Below, in pieces: positions 1 to 7,456 of a stretch of DNA of 21,661 nt. Position 1 is the first letter of the stretch, and each line of letters begins with the position of its first letter. The translations under genes and the position numbers were made by a program. The notes beneath the pieces are model-generated. The model was given only the letters and a program-made list of their open reading frames with translations. It was not told the DNA's origin and did no database searches. The stretch is from Holophagaceae bacterium (GTDB taxonomy: Bacteria; Acidobacteriota; Holophagae; Holophagales; Holophagaceae): NCBI GenBank assembly GCA_025353305.1, contig JANXQX010000121.1:1-21661 (forward strand). Reading direction: 5' to 3'.

Positions 1-210
1 ACCCGCACGCCGTCGTTCGGCGGCAGTCACACGGGAACTTTCGGCAAACTTTTGAAAACCGCGACGACGGCGTATGTTCCCTCTGATCCGTCAATCGCGC
101 TGCCGATGATTATCACGGCACTGTCGCAAACCGCCGCCAAGTTTATGAAAGGCAGAAAACGCCCGACGTTCAGTTTTCAAGGAAAAGTATTAGGAATTGA
201 TGTCCCTTAA
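1..210 (+). CDS. 3' end of an unrecognised protein (partial)
   Basis: An open frame runs from the window edge to a TAA at 208-210 and gives 69 residues. The tail ends in GKVLGIDVP and contains a GGSHTGTFGKLL stretch, a hydrophobic LPMIITALSQTAAKF segment and a basic KGRKRP patch. I do not recognise the family, and the start lies outside the window. Codon choice favours GCG, ACG, TCG and CCG, whereas the genes to the right prefer GCC, ACC and CCC. It may therefore have a different history, but 69 codons are too few to be sure. It converges on the ubiA-like gene across a short palindromic spacer. That it is coding is inferred only from the open frame and its biased third positions. Confidence 0.5.
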   Translation, partial: TRTPSFGGSHTGTFGKLLKTATTAYVPSDPSIALPMIITALSQTAAKFMKGRKRPTFSFQGKVLGIDVP

Positions 211-218
211 GTGAGTGG

Positions 219-275
219 AGAGTCGAGAGTAAGGAATCAATTCCGACTCTCGACTCTTGACTCTTGACTCTTGAC
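219..275. repeat. Palindromic spacer with tandem GACTCTT heptamers
   Basis: The spacer between two convergent genes holds a perfect 12-base inverted repeat (219-230 AGAGTCGAGAGT with 246-257 ACTCTCGACTCT). An inner GGAAT/ATTCC pair can extend the hairpin. The right arm belongs to a tandem array of period 7: GACTCTC at 245-251, then GACTCTT at 252, 259 and 266, then a partial copy. It could act as a two-way terminator for the converging genes, but no clear T-run follows on either strand. It could also be a dispersed intergenic repeat. Confidence 0.6.
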
Positions 276-284
276 CTTGGCCTT

Positions 285-1211
285 CTATTTCGGCCACAGC
301 AATATCAGCGCGCTGATGTCCGTGATGGCCCACGCCGCAAGGCCACGGTACATGCCAGACTCGGCCTGCTCAGAGCTGATCTTCTGCCAGCGGAGACGCC
401 AGGGAACCAGAATGCCCAGCCAGGCTGTGAGGGAGACCAACAGATAAAGCGGGTTGGCGTGGGCCTTGAGGCAGGCCTGTGCGAACCATAAATGAGCGCT
501 GAGCGTGGCGATGATCGCGTAGGTGAGGCTCTGGCCGATTCCGAACCGGATCACCAGGGTCTGGTCGCCCCGGGCGGTGTCTTCTTCGACCTGGTAGATC
601 TGGGTGAGCGGATAGAGGGCCGCGAAGAGCAACCCGAAGCCGATGCAAAGGCTCATAAGAACTGGTTCCAGGCCGCGCCCGGTGAAAACCCAGCCCGCCA
701 TCGGCGTGAAGAACCCAAAGCCCGCGCAGTTGATGAGCAGGTCCCAGCCCGCCCGCGCCTTCAAACGGATCGGCGGCACGCTGTACAGGATGCTCATCAG
801 CACGCAGGTCATTACGATCTCGAAGAAGTAATGGCCGCCTGGCTTCACAGGGATGAACACCGCGCTCCAACCCAGACTCGCGGCGAGCAACGCGAACCCG
901 AAATGGGCCAAGAACCTGGGTGGTTTAGGCGGAGCTTTCAAGTAGCCGATGTCCCCTTCGTCCTGGTCGAAGGCTGAATTCAGCGCGAGCGTGCCGCCAT
1001 TCATGAGCACCACGAAAATGGCCCAGGCCGCGAAACTGGCCTTGGCTCCCGTGGTGAACGCGGGCCAGCCTTTCGCAAGCAGGGTGCCGAGGAAGAAATG
1101 AGCCGTCATGATGGGCCATTCCGTTGGCCGCAGGTGCAGCAGATACGCCATCAGCTCCTTGCCCAGGAGCTTTTCAAAGGGCCTGCGGAGTGTGAATTTC
1201 GGCCGATTCAT
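285..1211 (-). CDS. UbiA-family prenyltransferase
   Basis: This 308-residue polytopic membrane protein resembles the UbiA superfamily, which transfers prenyl chains to aromatic or other acceptors inside the membrane. The first Asp-rich motif is NSAFDQDEGD at residues 78-87. The usual NDxxDxxxD has become N-S with acids at 82, 84 and 87. The second is YQVEEDTARGD at 207-216. YSVPPIRLK near 143 is also typical. It is the last gene of the long leftward run, and its ATG overlaps the stop of the upstream MDR gene (ATGA, 1208-1211). An in-frame ATG at 1149-1151 has a better AAGGAG, so the protein may start at residue 21. The quinone-like neighbour suggests a role in quinone or isoprenoid metabolism, but the substrate cannot be read from the sequence. 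Confidence 0.85.
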   Translation of the reverse strand: MNRPKFTLRRPFEKLLGKELMAYLLHLRPTEWPIMTAHFFLGTLLAKGWPAFTTGAKASFAAWAIFVVLMNGGTLALNSAFDQDEGDIGYLKAPPKPPRFLAHFGFALLAASLGWSAVFIPVKPGGHYFFEIVMTCVLMSILYSVPPIRLKARAGWDLLINCAGFGFFTPMAGWVFTGRGLEPVLMSLCIGFGLLFAALYPLTQIYQVEEDTARGDQTLVIRFGIGQSLTYAIIATLSAHLWFAQACLKAHANPLYLLVSLTAWLGILVPWRLRWQKISSEQAESGMYRGLAAWAITDISALILLWPK

Positions 1212-2179
1212 GGGATCAACAGCACCTTCCCGATGGCGCTCCGGCCTTCAAGAAAGGCATGGGCGGCGGCTCCCTCAGAGAGTGGAAAAGAGGCGGCGAT
1301 GCGGAGCTTCAAGGCTCCCTTGCGAACCCACTCGAACAATTCATCGGCTCGCCGGATGCGTTCATCCTGAGACGTCAGCACGTTCCAGAGATCTCCCCCG
1401 GTAAGGCTTTTGGATGTATCCATGAGATAGCGTGGGTCCACAGATTGGGGATCCCCGCCTGCCATCCCGAAAAACACGACATGGCCGCCCATGCGAAGGG
1501 CCTCCAGGCTTTGTCTCAGTGTAGTTCCCACGGAATCGTAGACCACGTCCACCCCTGTGCCCGAAGCAGAAAAGCGGCGAGCCGCGTCCACCCAGCTTCC
1601 GGAATAAAGAAAGGCCTCATCCGCACCGGCCTGGAGGGCTGCCTGGCGCTTGGCCTCGCTGGATACGAGGCCCAGCACCCGGGCGCCCAGCCGTTTGGCG
1701 ATCTGGATGAGGAGCAGCCCCACACCGCCCGCGGCAGCATGGATGAGGACTTCTTCCCCAGCTCTCAAACGATGGCTGTCCCGCGCCAGATACTGCGCGG
1801 TGAGGCCCTGCAGCAATAGGCCCGCCGCAGTCTCGAAAGAGATGTCATCCGGCACTGGAATGATTCTTTCGAAGGGCACCGACACCAATTCCGCGTTGGC
1901 GAAGGGCACGTCCGCGAAGGCCACCCGGTCGCCGATTCTGAATCCGCTTGGGCTCTCCCCGCTGATCGCTTCGATCAATCCCGCGCCTTCGTATCCAGCG
2001 ATCCAGGGCGGCTCCCCGGCCAGGTGGTAGTTCCCCTTGCGGCGGTAGATGTCGGCGAAGTTGAGACCTATGGCCTTCATCCTCACCAAGGCATGGCCGG
2101 TCTGCGGCGACGGTTCCGGGATCTCTTCCAGGTGGAGCACCTCAGGTCCGCCGAATTCCCGGAAGCAGAGTGCCTGCAT
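1208..2179 (-). CDS. Quinone oxidoreductase-like zinc-free MDR enzyme
   Basis: This is a 323-residue medium-chain dehydrogenase/reductase of the NADPH:quinone reductase (QOR) type. It starts MQALCFREFGGPEVL and has the GLNFADIYRRKG motif of the catalytic domain. The Rossmann motif is HAAAGGVGLLLIQIAK, and GKVLLIP is the usual C-terminus. I see no structural-zinc cysteine cluster, as expected for QORs. The frame is open further upstream to 2293, but that part is arginine-rich, unlike the family and inside the DUF116 gene. The ATG at 2177-2179 fits the family and shares one base with the upstream stop (TGATG), implying translational coupling. It probably reduces a quinone or an alpha,beta-unsaturated carbonyl with NADPH. 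The substrate is unknown. Confidence 0.88.
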   Translation of the reverse strand: MQALCFREFGGPEVLHLEEIPEPSPQTGHALVRMKAIGLNFADIYRRKGNYHLAGEPPWIAGYEGAGLIEAISGESPSGFRIGDRVAFADVPFANAELVSVPFERIIPVPDDISFETAAGLLLQGLTAQYLARDSHRLRAGEEVLIHAAAGGVGLLLIQIAKRLGARVLGLVSSEAKRQAALQAGADEAFLYSGSWVDAARRFSASGTGVDVVYDSVGTTLRQSLEALRMGGHVVFFGMAGGDPQSVDPRYLMDTSKSLTGGDLWNVLTSQDERIRRADELFEWVRKGALKLRIAASFPLSEGAAAHAFLEGRSAIGKVLLIP

Positions 2180-2970
2180 CAGGCCGCGCTTTCGGTGTTC
2201 TGGCCTTCGATGGGGCGCGGACCCAGCTTGGGTTCGGCGAGGGTCTGCATGGCGGCCACCAGGTGCGGAACGCTGAATTGGGTATCCACGCACATGCCGT
2301 GGGGCAGGGTCAGCGGGATCACGTAGGCCGGGACTTCTGACAACTTGATGAGACCTTTCAGGAGGCGATCCGTGCAGCTGACCGCGACAATCAGGTCGGG
2401 ACGGTATTCGCGGGCCTCACGATAGGCCTTGTGGCTCCGGTTCGTGATGCGGCTCTCCCATCCATTTTCCAAAATCCCGTGCATATAGTCGCCAACGGGG
2501 CAAAGGCCACAGTCGTAGCATTTTTCCAGATCATCGAGGATCGGCGCTTTACATTTGGCAAGCTGGACGCAGTGGGGAAGAAGTATCAGGGACCGCCGCG
2601 ATTTGCGGCTCTCGAAAGCCTCGCGCACACGCAAGTTGTTCCAGCCACAAAAGGAGAGAATCCAGGCGTCTTCCTTGCCCATGGCCCTTGCCAGGGGCCT
2701 GAAGAGCCATACCCACATGCCATCCCAGCGGATGATGGCGCGGCGCGCATGCAAGTAGGCCTCACCCCGCTTGAAGGTCGGCCAGGCCACGCCGGCCATG
2801 GCCATGGCCGCGAGCGCCCACCAGCCAAAGCCATGGGGGCCATGGGGAAGCAGGAAACCAACCAGAAGGAATCCCAGCATCAGAGCCAGCGGCACTCCTC
2901 GCCGCACCCAGAGGAATACCCCATAGTGTTCGGCAGGCAATGCATCGAGAGTCATGGCTCCCATTTTCAA
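2179..2970 (-). CDS. DUF116 membrane protein with clustered cysteines
   Basis: The protein has 263 residues if read from the TTG at 2968-2970. ATGs at codons 3 and 6 (ending at 2964 and 2955) are equally possible, and a GGGAG lies just before the latter. Two hydrophobic segments occupy about residues 26-63. A soluble part follows with eight cysteines at 108, 134, 140, 151, 154, 157, 199 and 227. LPHCVQ, CYDCGLCP and a later LPHGMCVD fit the uncharacterised DUF116 family as I remember it. CxxCxxC suggests a metal or Fe-S site, which is inference. It follows mlaD by 25 bases and is joined by TGATG to the MDR gene. The function is unknown. Confidence 0.75.
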   Translation of the reverse strand: MKMGAMTLDALPAEHYGVFLWVRRGVPLALMLGFLLVGFLLPHGPHGFGWWALAAMAMAGVAWPTFKRGEAYLHARRAIIRWDGMWVWLFRPLARAMGKEDAWILSFCGWNNLRVREAFESRKSRRSLILLPHCVQLAKCKAPILDDLEKCYDCGLCPVGDYMHGILENGWESRITNRSHKAYREAREYRPDLIVAVSCTDRLLKGLIKLSEVPAYVIPLTLPHGMCVDTQFSVPHLVAAMQTLAEPKLGPRPIEGQNTESAA

Positions 2971-2995
2971 CCAGAAGACGAAGCGGGGACCACAG

Positions 2996-4462
2996 CTATT
3001 TCGCCGAGCTCGCCAGACCCACGAGCTTTTTCAGATCGTCGTCCTTCCAGCGGACGCCGCCGCCGAAGAAAAAGGTGCGCAATTCCTTGTTGCCGAGATC
3101 CTGGCCGCCGGCCTTCAGGTAAAGGTTTTTCCAGAATTGGTAGCTGGCGGTGAACCGGTAGCGGGGATTTGGCTTGTCATCGCGCTTGGTGAAGTCATAG
3201 GCTAGAGCCCCTACGCGGAAGCGGTCTTCGAAGGAACGCCATTCGATCCCGGCGCCCCCCTTGCCTTCCACGATGCCCGCGCTGAGCACCCAATTCTCAG
3301 CGAACCGCTTGGCGAACTGCGCCGAGAGTGTGACCGCTTGATCGGAAGTGACCGTGCGGGTCTTCTCCAGCACGTCCACAGGCAGACCCGTTAAGGGATC
3401 GATCTTCTGGACCGCGCGGGTTGAATCGGAGATCTTGCCATCGGGCGTGGAATTCAGGTCCAGCGAGTACCAGTAATCGTGGCGGGGCGCGAGCTCGATG
3501 CCCAGGCCAACCTGGCTGTCCCCGCGGGAAGTCCAGCGGGCGGCGTTCATGTCCAGACGCAGGTCCATGGACTTGACACCGCCAAGCATGTCATTCAGGT
3601 TGTCCACCGCCGTATTTATTTTCTTGATGGTGGAGTCATCATTCAAGAGCTTGCCGATGGTGCCTTCGCCATTGTTGAGCTTGGCCGTGATGTTTTTAAG
3701 GTTGGCGGAGGTTTCCTGGAAACTGCCAGCCAGCTTATGGACGTCCTGCATGGTGCCGCGCAATTCAGGGCGGGTCTCCTGAACCATGGCATCAAGATGT
3801 TTGCCGAGGTCCTCGAATTGTTGGGCGAGGCGCGGCATCCGCTCCCGCAGATCTCCGGTCATAGCCTCGGCATTCGCCAAGGTGTGGTTGATGGCCGCGT
3901 GATTTTCCTGGGACAGGGTCCGGAATTCTCCGGTGAGCACCCGGATGTTGTCCACGATCTCATCCAGTTTGGCCCGGCCTTCTTCGCCACCGATGGATTG
4001 GTTCAGTGCCCCGGTGACACCCTTGATATCACGGCTGATGGCAGCCAGGGTGACCATCAGGTCATCGAGGCTGACGCCGCTCCTGCTCGGGATGGGCATC
4101 GCTGGATCCATCAGGCCCTTTTCATAATGTCCTTGGGTTATGTCGATGTATTTTTCGCCAAGGATCCCGATGGAGCTCAAGGATGCCTGCGAGTCCATGT
4201 ACACCGGAAAATCCTTGTCCAGTTTCAAGTCCACCTTGGCCCGGCCATGATCCAAGGTGATGGACTTCACCTCGCCCACTTTCACACCCGCCACCCGGAC
4301 CGGGGCTTGCACGGCTAGGCCCGCCACCTGGTCGAAATAAACGGTGAAGTGCTCGGCATCCTTGTCGCTGCCAAAGCTGAATTTCCCCGTGTTGAAGATC
4401 AGTACTCCCAGGACGACGAGGGTGCCTACAAAGAATAAGCCGACCTTGGTTTCGATTCTCAT
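2996..4462 (-). CDS. mlaD: MCE-domain (MlaD-like) lipid-binding protein with beta-rich tail
   Basis: This is the substrate-binding subunit of an Mla-type ABC lipid transporter. One N-terminal transmembrane helix (about residues 7-24) is followed by a single MCE domain (about 38-113, with VRVAGVKVGEV and GILGEKYIDIT). Residues 130-300 look helical or coiled-coil with heptad-like hydrophobics. Residues 300-475 alternate polar and aromatic/hydrophobic residues like outer-membrane beta strands (WYSLDLNS, RFTASYQFW, FFFGGGVRW). E. coli MlaD is only about 180 residues, so this 488-residue protein is much longer. The ATG overlaps the mlaF stop (ATGA, 4459-4462). It likely forms a ring or tunnel across the periplasm with MlaE and MlaF. 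The tail could contact or enter the outer membrane, which is inference. Confidence 0.88.
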   Translation of the reverse strand: MRIETKVGLFFVGTLVVLGVLIFNTGKFSFGSDKDAEHFTVYFDQVAGLAVQAPVRVAGVKVGEVKSITLDHGRAKVDLKLDKDFPVYMDSQASLSSIGILGEKYIDITQGHYEKGLMDPAMPIPSRSGVSLDDLMVTLAAISRDIKGVTGALNQSIGGEEGRAKLDEIVDNIRVLTGEFRTLSQENHAAINHTLANAEAMTGDLRERMPRLAQQFEDLGKHLDAMVQETRPELRGTMQDVHKLAGSFQETSANLKNITAKLNNGEGTIGKLLNDDSTIKKINTAVDNLNDMLGGVKSMDLRLDMNAARWTSRGDSQVGLGIELAPRHDYWYSLDLNSTPDGKISDSTRAVQKIDPLTGLPVDVLEKTRTVTSDQAVTLSAQFAKRFAENWVLSAGIVEGKGGAGIEWRSFEDRFRVGALAYDFTKRDDKPNPRYRFTASYQFWKNLYLKAGGQDLGNKELRTFFFGGGVRWKDDDLKKLVGLASSAK

Positions 4463-5253
4463 AGGTTCGCCTCCTGGCGGTTCCGTTTGGGAGGTGGTGG
4501 GTCCTGCAGGAAGGGCCCGTCCGCATCGCCCCGCAAGAATTGCTGGATCACAGGGTTTGGGTTCACTTTGAAGGCTTCGGGGTCTTCAATGGCAAGGCAT
4601 TCGCCCTGAAAAATCAAGGCCACGCGGTCGGCAATCATGAAAGCCGATTTCAAATCGTGGGTGATGGTGATGCTGGTGACGCCCAGCTCGTGTTTCAGGT
4701 CAAGGATGATGCGGCCGATGACATCTGTCATGACCGGGTCGAGACCCGTCGTGGGCTCGTCGAACAGCAGGATCTTGGGTTTCAACGCGATGGCCCGGGC
4801 AAAGCCCACGCGACGCTTCATGCCGCCAGAAAGTTCTGAAGGCTTGAGATTGTCGCTGCCCCTGAGGCCGACCATGGCCAGGCACTCGTCCACGCGCATG
4901 GCGATGTCTTTTTTTGTCATTTTCGTGTGCCGCTTGAGCGCGAAGGCCACATTCTCGAAAACACTCATGGAATCAAAGAGCGCAGCCATCTGGAAGCACA
5001 TGCCGATCTGCTTCCGCACCTCGAAAAGCTCCTGGATGCTGATCTCCTGGATGGTCTTGCCGTCTACCGTGACATGGCCACGATCGGGTACCAACAGCCC
5101 CATGATGATGCGGAGCAGCACCGTCTTGCCGGTGCCCGATCCGCCCATGATCACCAGACTCTCGCCCTGCTCGACTTCAAGGTTCACATTCTTGAGCACG
5201 ACCTTCGGGCCGAAGGACTTGGACACGTTGACGACTTCGATGACCGCGCTCAT
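4459..5253 (-). CDS. mlaF: Mla-type ABC transporter ATPase
   Basis: This 264-residue cytoplasmic ATPase powers phospholipid transport with MlaE and MlaD. Numbering from the ATG at 5251-5253, the Walker A is GGSGTGKT (37-44), the Q-loop FQ (87-88) and the signature LSGGM (141-145). The Walker B is LLFDE (162-166) and the switch histidine is in THD (199). LSGGMKRRVGFARA is typical of MlaF/Ttg2A proteins. The frame is open to 5298, but the extra residues lie inside mlaE and are not family-like. The start overlaps the mlaE stop as ATGA, and its own stop overlaps the mlaD start in the same way. Confidence 0.95.
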   Translation of the reverse strand: MSAVIEVVNVSKSFGPKVVLKNVNLEVEQGESLVIMGGSGTGKTVLLRIIMGLLVPDRGHVTVDGKTIQEISIQELFEVRKQIGMCFQMAALFDSMSVFENVAFALKRHTKMTKKDIAMRVDECLAMVGLRGSDNLKPSELSGGMKRRVGFARAIALKPKILLFDEPTTGLDPVMTDVIGRIILDLKHELGVTSITITHDLKSAFMIADRVALIFQGECLAIEDPEAFKVNPNPVIQQFLRGDADGPFLQDPPPPKRNRQEANL

Positions 5254-6023
5254 ACGAGCATCAACTTCGTCAGGAAGAAATCCGTCACCAGGATCCACAG
5301 CGATGAAGTCACCACGCTGCTGGTGGGGGCATTGCCCACGCCCTCAGCTCCGCCGCGGGTCCGATAGCCCCTCCAGCACCCCACCAACGCGATGATGAGC
5401 CCGAACACCATGGCCTTGGTCAAGGCGATCCGCAGGTCCCGCGTGCCGATCAGTTTGTAGAATTCATTGGCGAATGTATAGGCGCTTTGACCTTCCACAT
5501 TGACCAGGATCAAGTAGCCGCCCCAGTACCCGACATAGATTGCGATACCCGTGAGGAGGGGGAGCATCACCAGGGCCGCCAGCAGGCGCGGCACAAAAAG
5601 ATAATGGATCGGGTCCGTCGCCAGGCACTCCAAGGCGTCAATTTGTTCCGTCACCTGCATGGTGCCCAATTCGGCAGCCATGGCGGAGCCGACGCGCCCG
5701 CTCATCATCAGCCCAGTGATGACCGGGGCCAACTCCCGGACCACGGCCAGGCCTTCCACGCTGGAAGCAAGGCCCTGGGCCTGGAATTGCTTGAACCCGA
5801 AGGCCAGTTGCACTGCGAAGACCATGCTTACAGCCAACCCGGTCAGCAGGACCACAGGGATGGAATTCACCCCCACCGCCGAGAACTGCCGCATGAGGTT
5901 TTCAAAATCGAATGGGCGCTTCACGATGGCCCTGAGGGCACGGGCCGAAATCACGGTGAAATCCCCAGCCTGGCTGAAAAAAACCATCAGCGATTCACCG
6001 ATCTGATCAAAAGATATGAACAT
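5250..6023 (-). CDS. mlaE: Mla-type ABC transporter permease (MlaE/YrbE)
   Basis: This 257-residue inner-membrane permease belongs to the MlaE/YrbE family. An amphipathic N-terminus is followed by about five hydrophobic segments. The conserved cytoplasmic loop reads VRELAPVITGLMMSGRVGSA with AAELGTMQVTEQIDAL behind it, which is the family hallmark and the MlaF contact. Length is normal (about 260). It starts 44 bases after glmU and overlaps mlaF by ATGA. No MlaB or MlaC gene is visible in the window, so those partners must be elsewhere or absent. Confidence 0.95.
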   Translation of the reverse strand: MFISFDQIGESLMVFFSQAGDFTVISARALRAIVKRPFDFENLMRQFSAVGVNSIPVVLLTGLAVSMVFAVQLAFGFKQFQAQGLASSVEGLAVVRELAPVITGLMMSGRVGSAMAAELGTMQVTEQIDALECLATDPIHYLFVPRLLAALVMLPLLTGIAIYVGYWGGYLILVNVEGQSAYTFANEFYKLIGTRDLRIALTKAMVFGLIIALVGCWRGYRTRGGAEGVGNAPTSSVVTSSLWILVTDFFLTKLMLV

Positions 6024-6067
6024 TCATTTCCCGGGGTCCCTGGTTCATTTGAAATATCGAGTCTAAC

Positions 6068-7456
6068 TCATGTCTTTTTTTTCAGCCTTTCCCAGTAGCG
6101 GATCGCGCCTTCTCCCTTGAGCACCAGGGGCGGCCGGGTCATGGCAAGGGCGTGATCAGGAATATCGCCGGTGATGGTGCTTCCGGCCGCGATAACGGCC
6201 CCATCCCCAATGTTGACGGGCGCCACCAGTTGGGAGTCGCTGCCGATGAAGGCATCCTTGCCTATGGTCGTGCGGTGTTTTCTGATGCCGTCGTAATTGC
6301 AGAAGATCACACCGGCGCCAATGTTCGTATTCTCCCCCACTTCAGAATCCCCGAGATAGGCCAGATGATTGGCTTTGGCACCCTTCTTGAGCAGAGTCTG
6401 TTTGGTCTCCACGAAGTTGCCCACATGGGCCTTTGCCTGGAGCACGGTGCCTTCCCGCAATCTTGCGAAGGGCCCCACCACGCAGTGATCTCCGATCTTG
6501 GCACCCTCGATGATCGAGTAAGGCCGAATGAGAACGTGTTTGCCGATATCGCCGCCGGTGATGATGGAACCTTGCCCAACCCGGGTTCCAGCGCCCACGC
6601 TCACCGAACCTTCCATCACAACCGACGGTTCAATCAGGACGTCCTGGCCAAGCTGGACCCGAGGTCCCACAAATGTGCTGGAAACGTCCAGGAAGCTTAC
6701 ACCCGTGGTCATCCAGCCATGGGCGATGCGCCATTGCGCCGAGGCATGCAGCGCTGCCTGATCTTCCCGGGAATTCATGCCAGCGAGTTCCTCTGAGTCG
6801 CAAAGGCTGACTTCGAGGGGATGCTTCGCAGCCACATCCATCACTGCGTCGGTCAAATATAGTTCGCCTTGGGCATTATTGGTCTTCAAGCGGTGCAGGG
6901 CCGGCTTCAGCAAGGCCCATGGCAGGGCATAGGCTCCACCGTTCACCAGTGTGATGGCCTGCTCATCAGGATCTGCATCCTGCTGTTCGACCAGTTTCGA
7001 AAGGCTGCCGTCGAGCTTTTGAATCACTCTTCCATAGCCAGTAGGGTCTGGCATCTCCATGGCGAGCAAGCTGGCTTCGGAGGTGCAGAGGGACTCAAGC
7101 GTCTTTGATCTGATCAGGGGCACATCCCCGGAAAGGATCAACACCCGGCTAGCTTTCAGACGGTCCAGCTCGGCCTCGCAGACGCGCACGGCGTGGCCGG
7201 TGCCCGATGGGTGGCCCTGATCCACCGTTATGACCGTGCAGGGCAGGAGGTCCGCTGCCCGCCAGCTTTCCAGCGCGGCAAGCACCTGTTCCTTGCCGTG
7301 ATGAACCACCACGATGGCCGACTTCATTTCCATCGGCAGGGCCCGCAACACCCAGAGCAGCGCGGGATCACCCAGGATCGGGTGCAGCACTTTGGGCACT
7401 TGGGACTTCATGCGTTTGCCCAGACCCGCCGCGAGAATCACCGCCACTGTGTTCAT
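6068..7456 (-). CDS. glmU: Bifunctional UDP-GlcNAc pyrophosphorylase / GlcN-1-P acetyltransferase
   Basis: This 462-residue cytoplasmic enzyme makes UDP-GlcNAc for peptidoglycan and LPS. The N-terminal uridyltransferase has LAAGLGKRM (8-16), K22 in PKVLH and LSGDVPL (109-115). The C-terminal half is a left-handed beta-helix of hexapeptide repeats from about residue 260. The acetyltransferase histidine is H364 in ANHLAYLGD, followed by GAGVIFCNYDG. Length matches the family (about 456). AAGGA lies six bases before the ATG, and the ATG overlaps the upstream stop (ATGA, 7453-7456). An A8 run near the 3' end (6074-6081) affects only the last codons. The link to the mla genes fits an envelope operon. 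Confidence 0.97.
   Translation of the reverse strand: MNTVAVILAAGLGKRMKSQVPKVLHPILGDPALLWVLRALPMEMKSAIVVVHHGKEQVLAALESWRAADLLPCTVITVDQGHPSGTGHAVRVCEAELDRLKASRVLILSGDVPLIRSKTLESLCTSEASLLAMEMPDPTGYGRVIQKLDGSLSKLVEQQDADPDEQAITLVNGGAYALPWALLKPALHRLKTNNAQGELYLTDAVMDVAAKHPLEVSLCDSEELAGMNSREDQAALHASAQWRIAHGWMTTGVSFLDVSSTFVGPRVQLGQDVLIEPSVVMEGSVSVGAGTRVGQGSIITGGDIGKHVLIRPYSIIEGAKIGDHCVVGPFARLREGTVLQAKAHVGNFVETKQTLLKKGAKANHLAYLGDSEVGENTNIGAGVIFCNYDGIRKHRTTIGKDAFIGSDSQLVAPVNIGDGAVIAAGSTITGDIPDHALAMTRPPLVLKGEGAIRYWERLKKKT

Noticed and set aside
219..275. CRISPR-like array
   Set aside because: The repeat unit is only 7 bases with no spacers and no cas genes. It is a simple tandem repeat.
2180..2293. N-terminal extension of the quinone-oxidoreductase-like protein
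   Set aside because: The 38 extra residues are arginine-rich and lie inside the DUF116 gene. Family sequence begins at the ATG ending at 2179.
2431..3153. Long open frame on the plus strand (240 codons)
   Set aside because: It lies antisense to the DUF116 and mlaD genes, its product is low in recognisable motifs, and it crosses a gene boundary. It is a GC-rich shadow.
3479..4318. 279-codon plus-strand frame
   Set aside because: Antisense to the clear MCE-domain gene. The reverse frame has the family motifs and the ATGA coupling.
4637..5395. 252-codon plus-strand frame
   Set aside because: Antisense to mlaF and mlaE, which carry all ABC motifs. The product is Ser/Arg/Met-rich with no family likeness.
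6068..6085. Frameshift or programmed slippage at the A8 run at the end of glmU
   Set aside because: Slippage would change only the last few residues after a complete acetyltransferase domain. There is no downstream frame that would gain a function.
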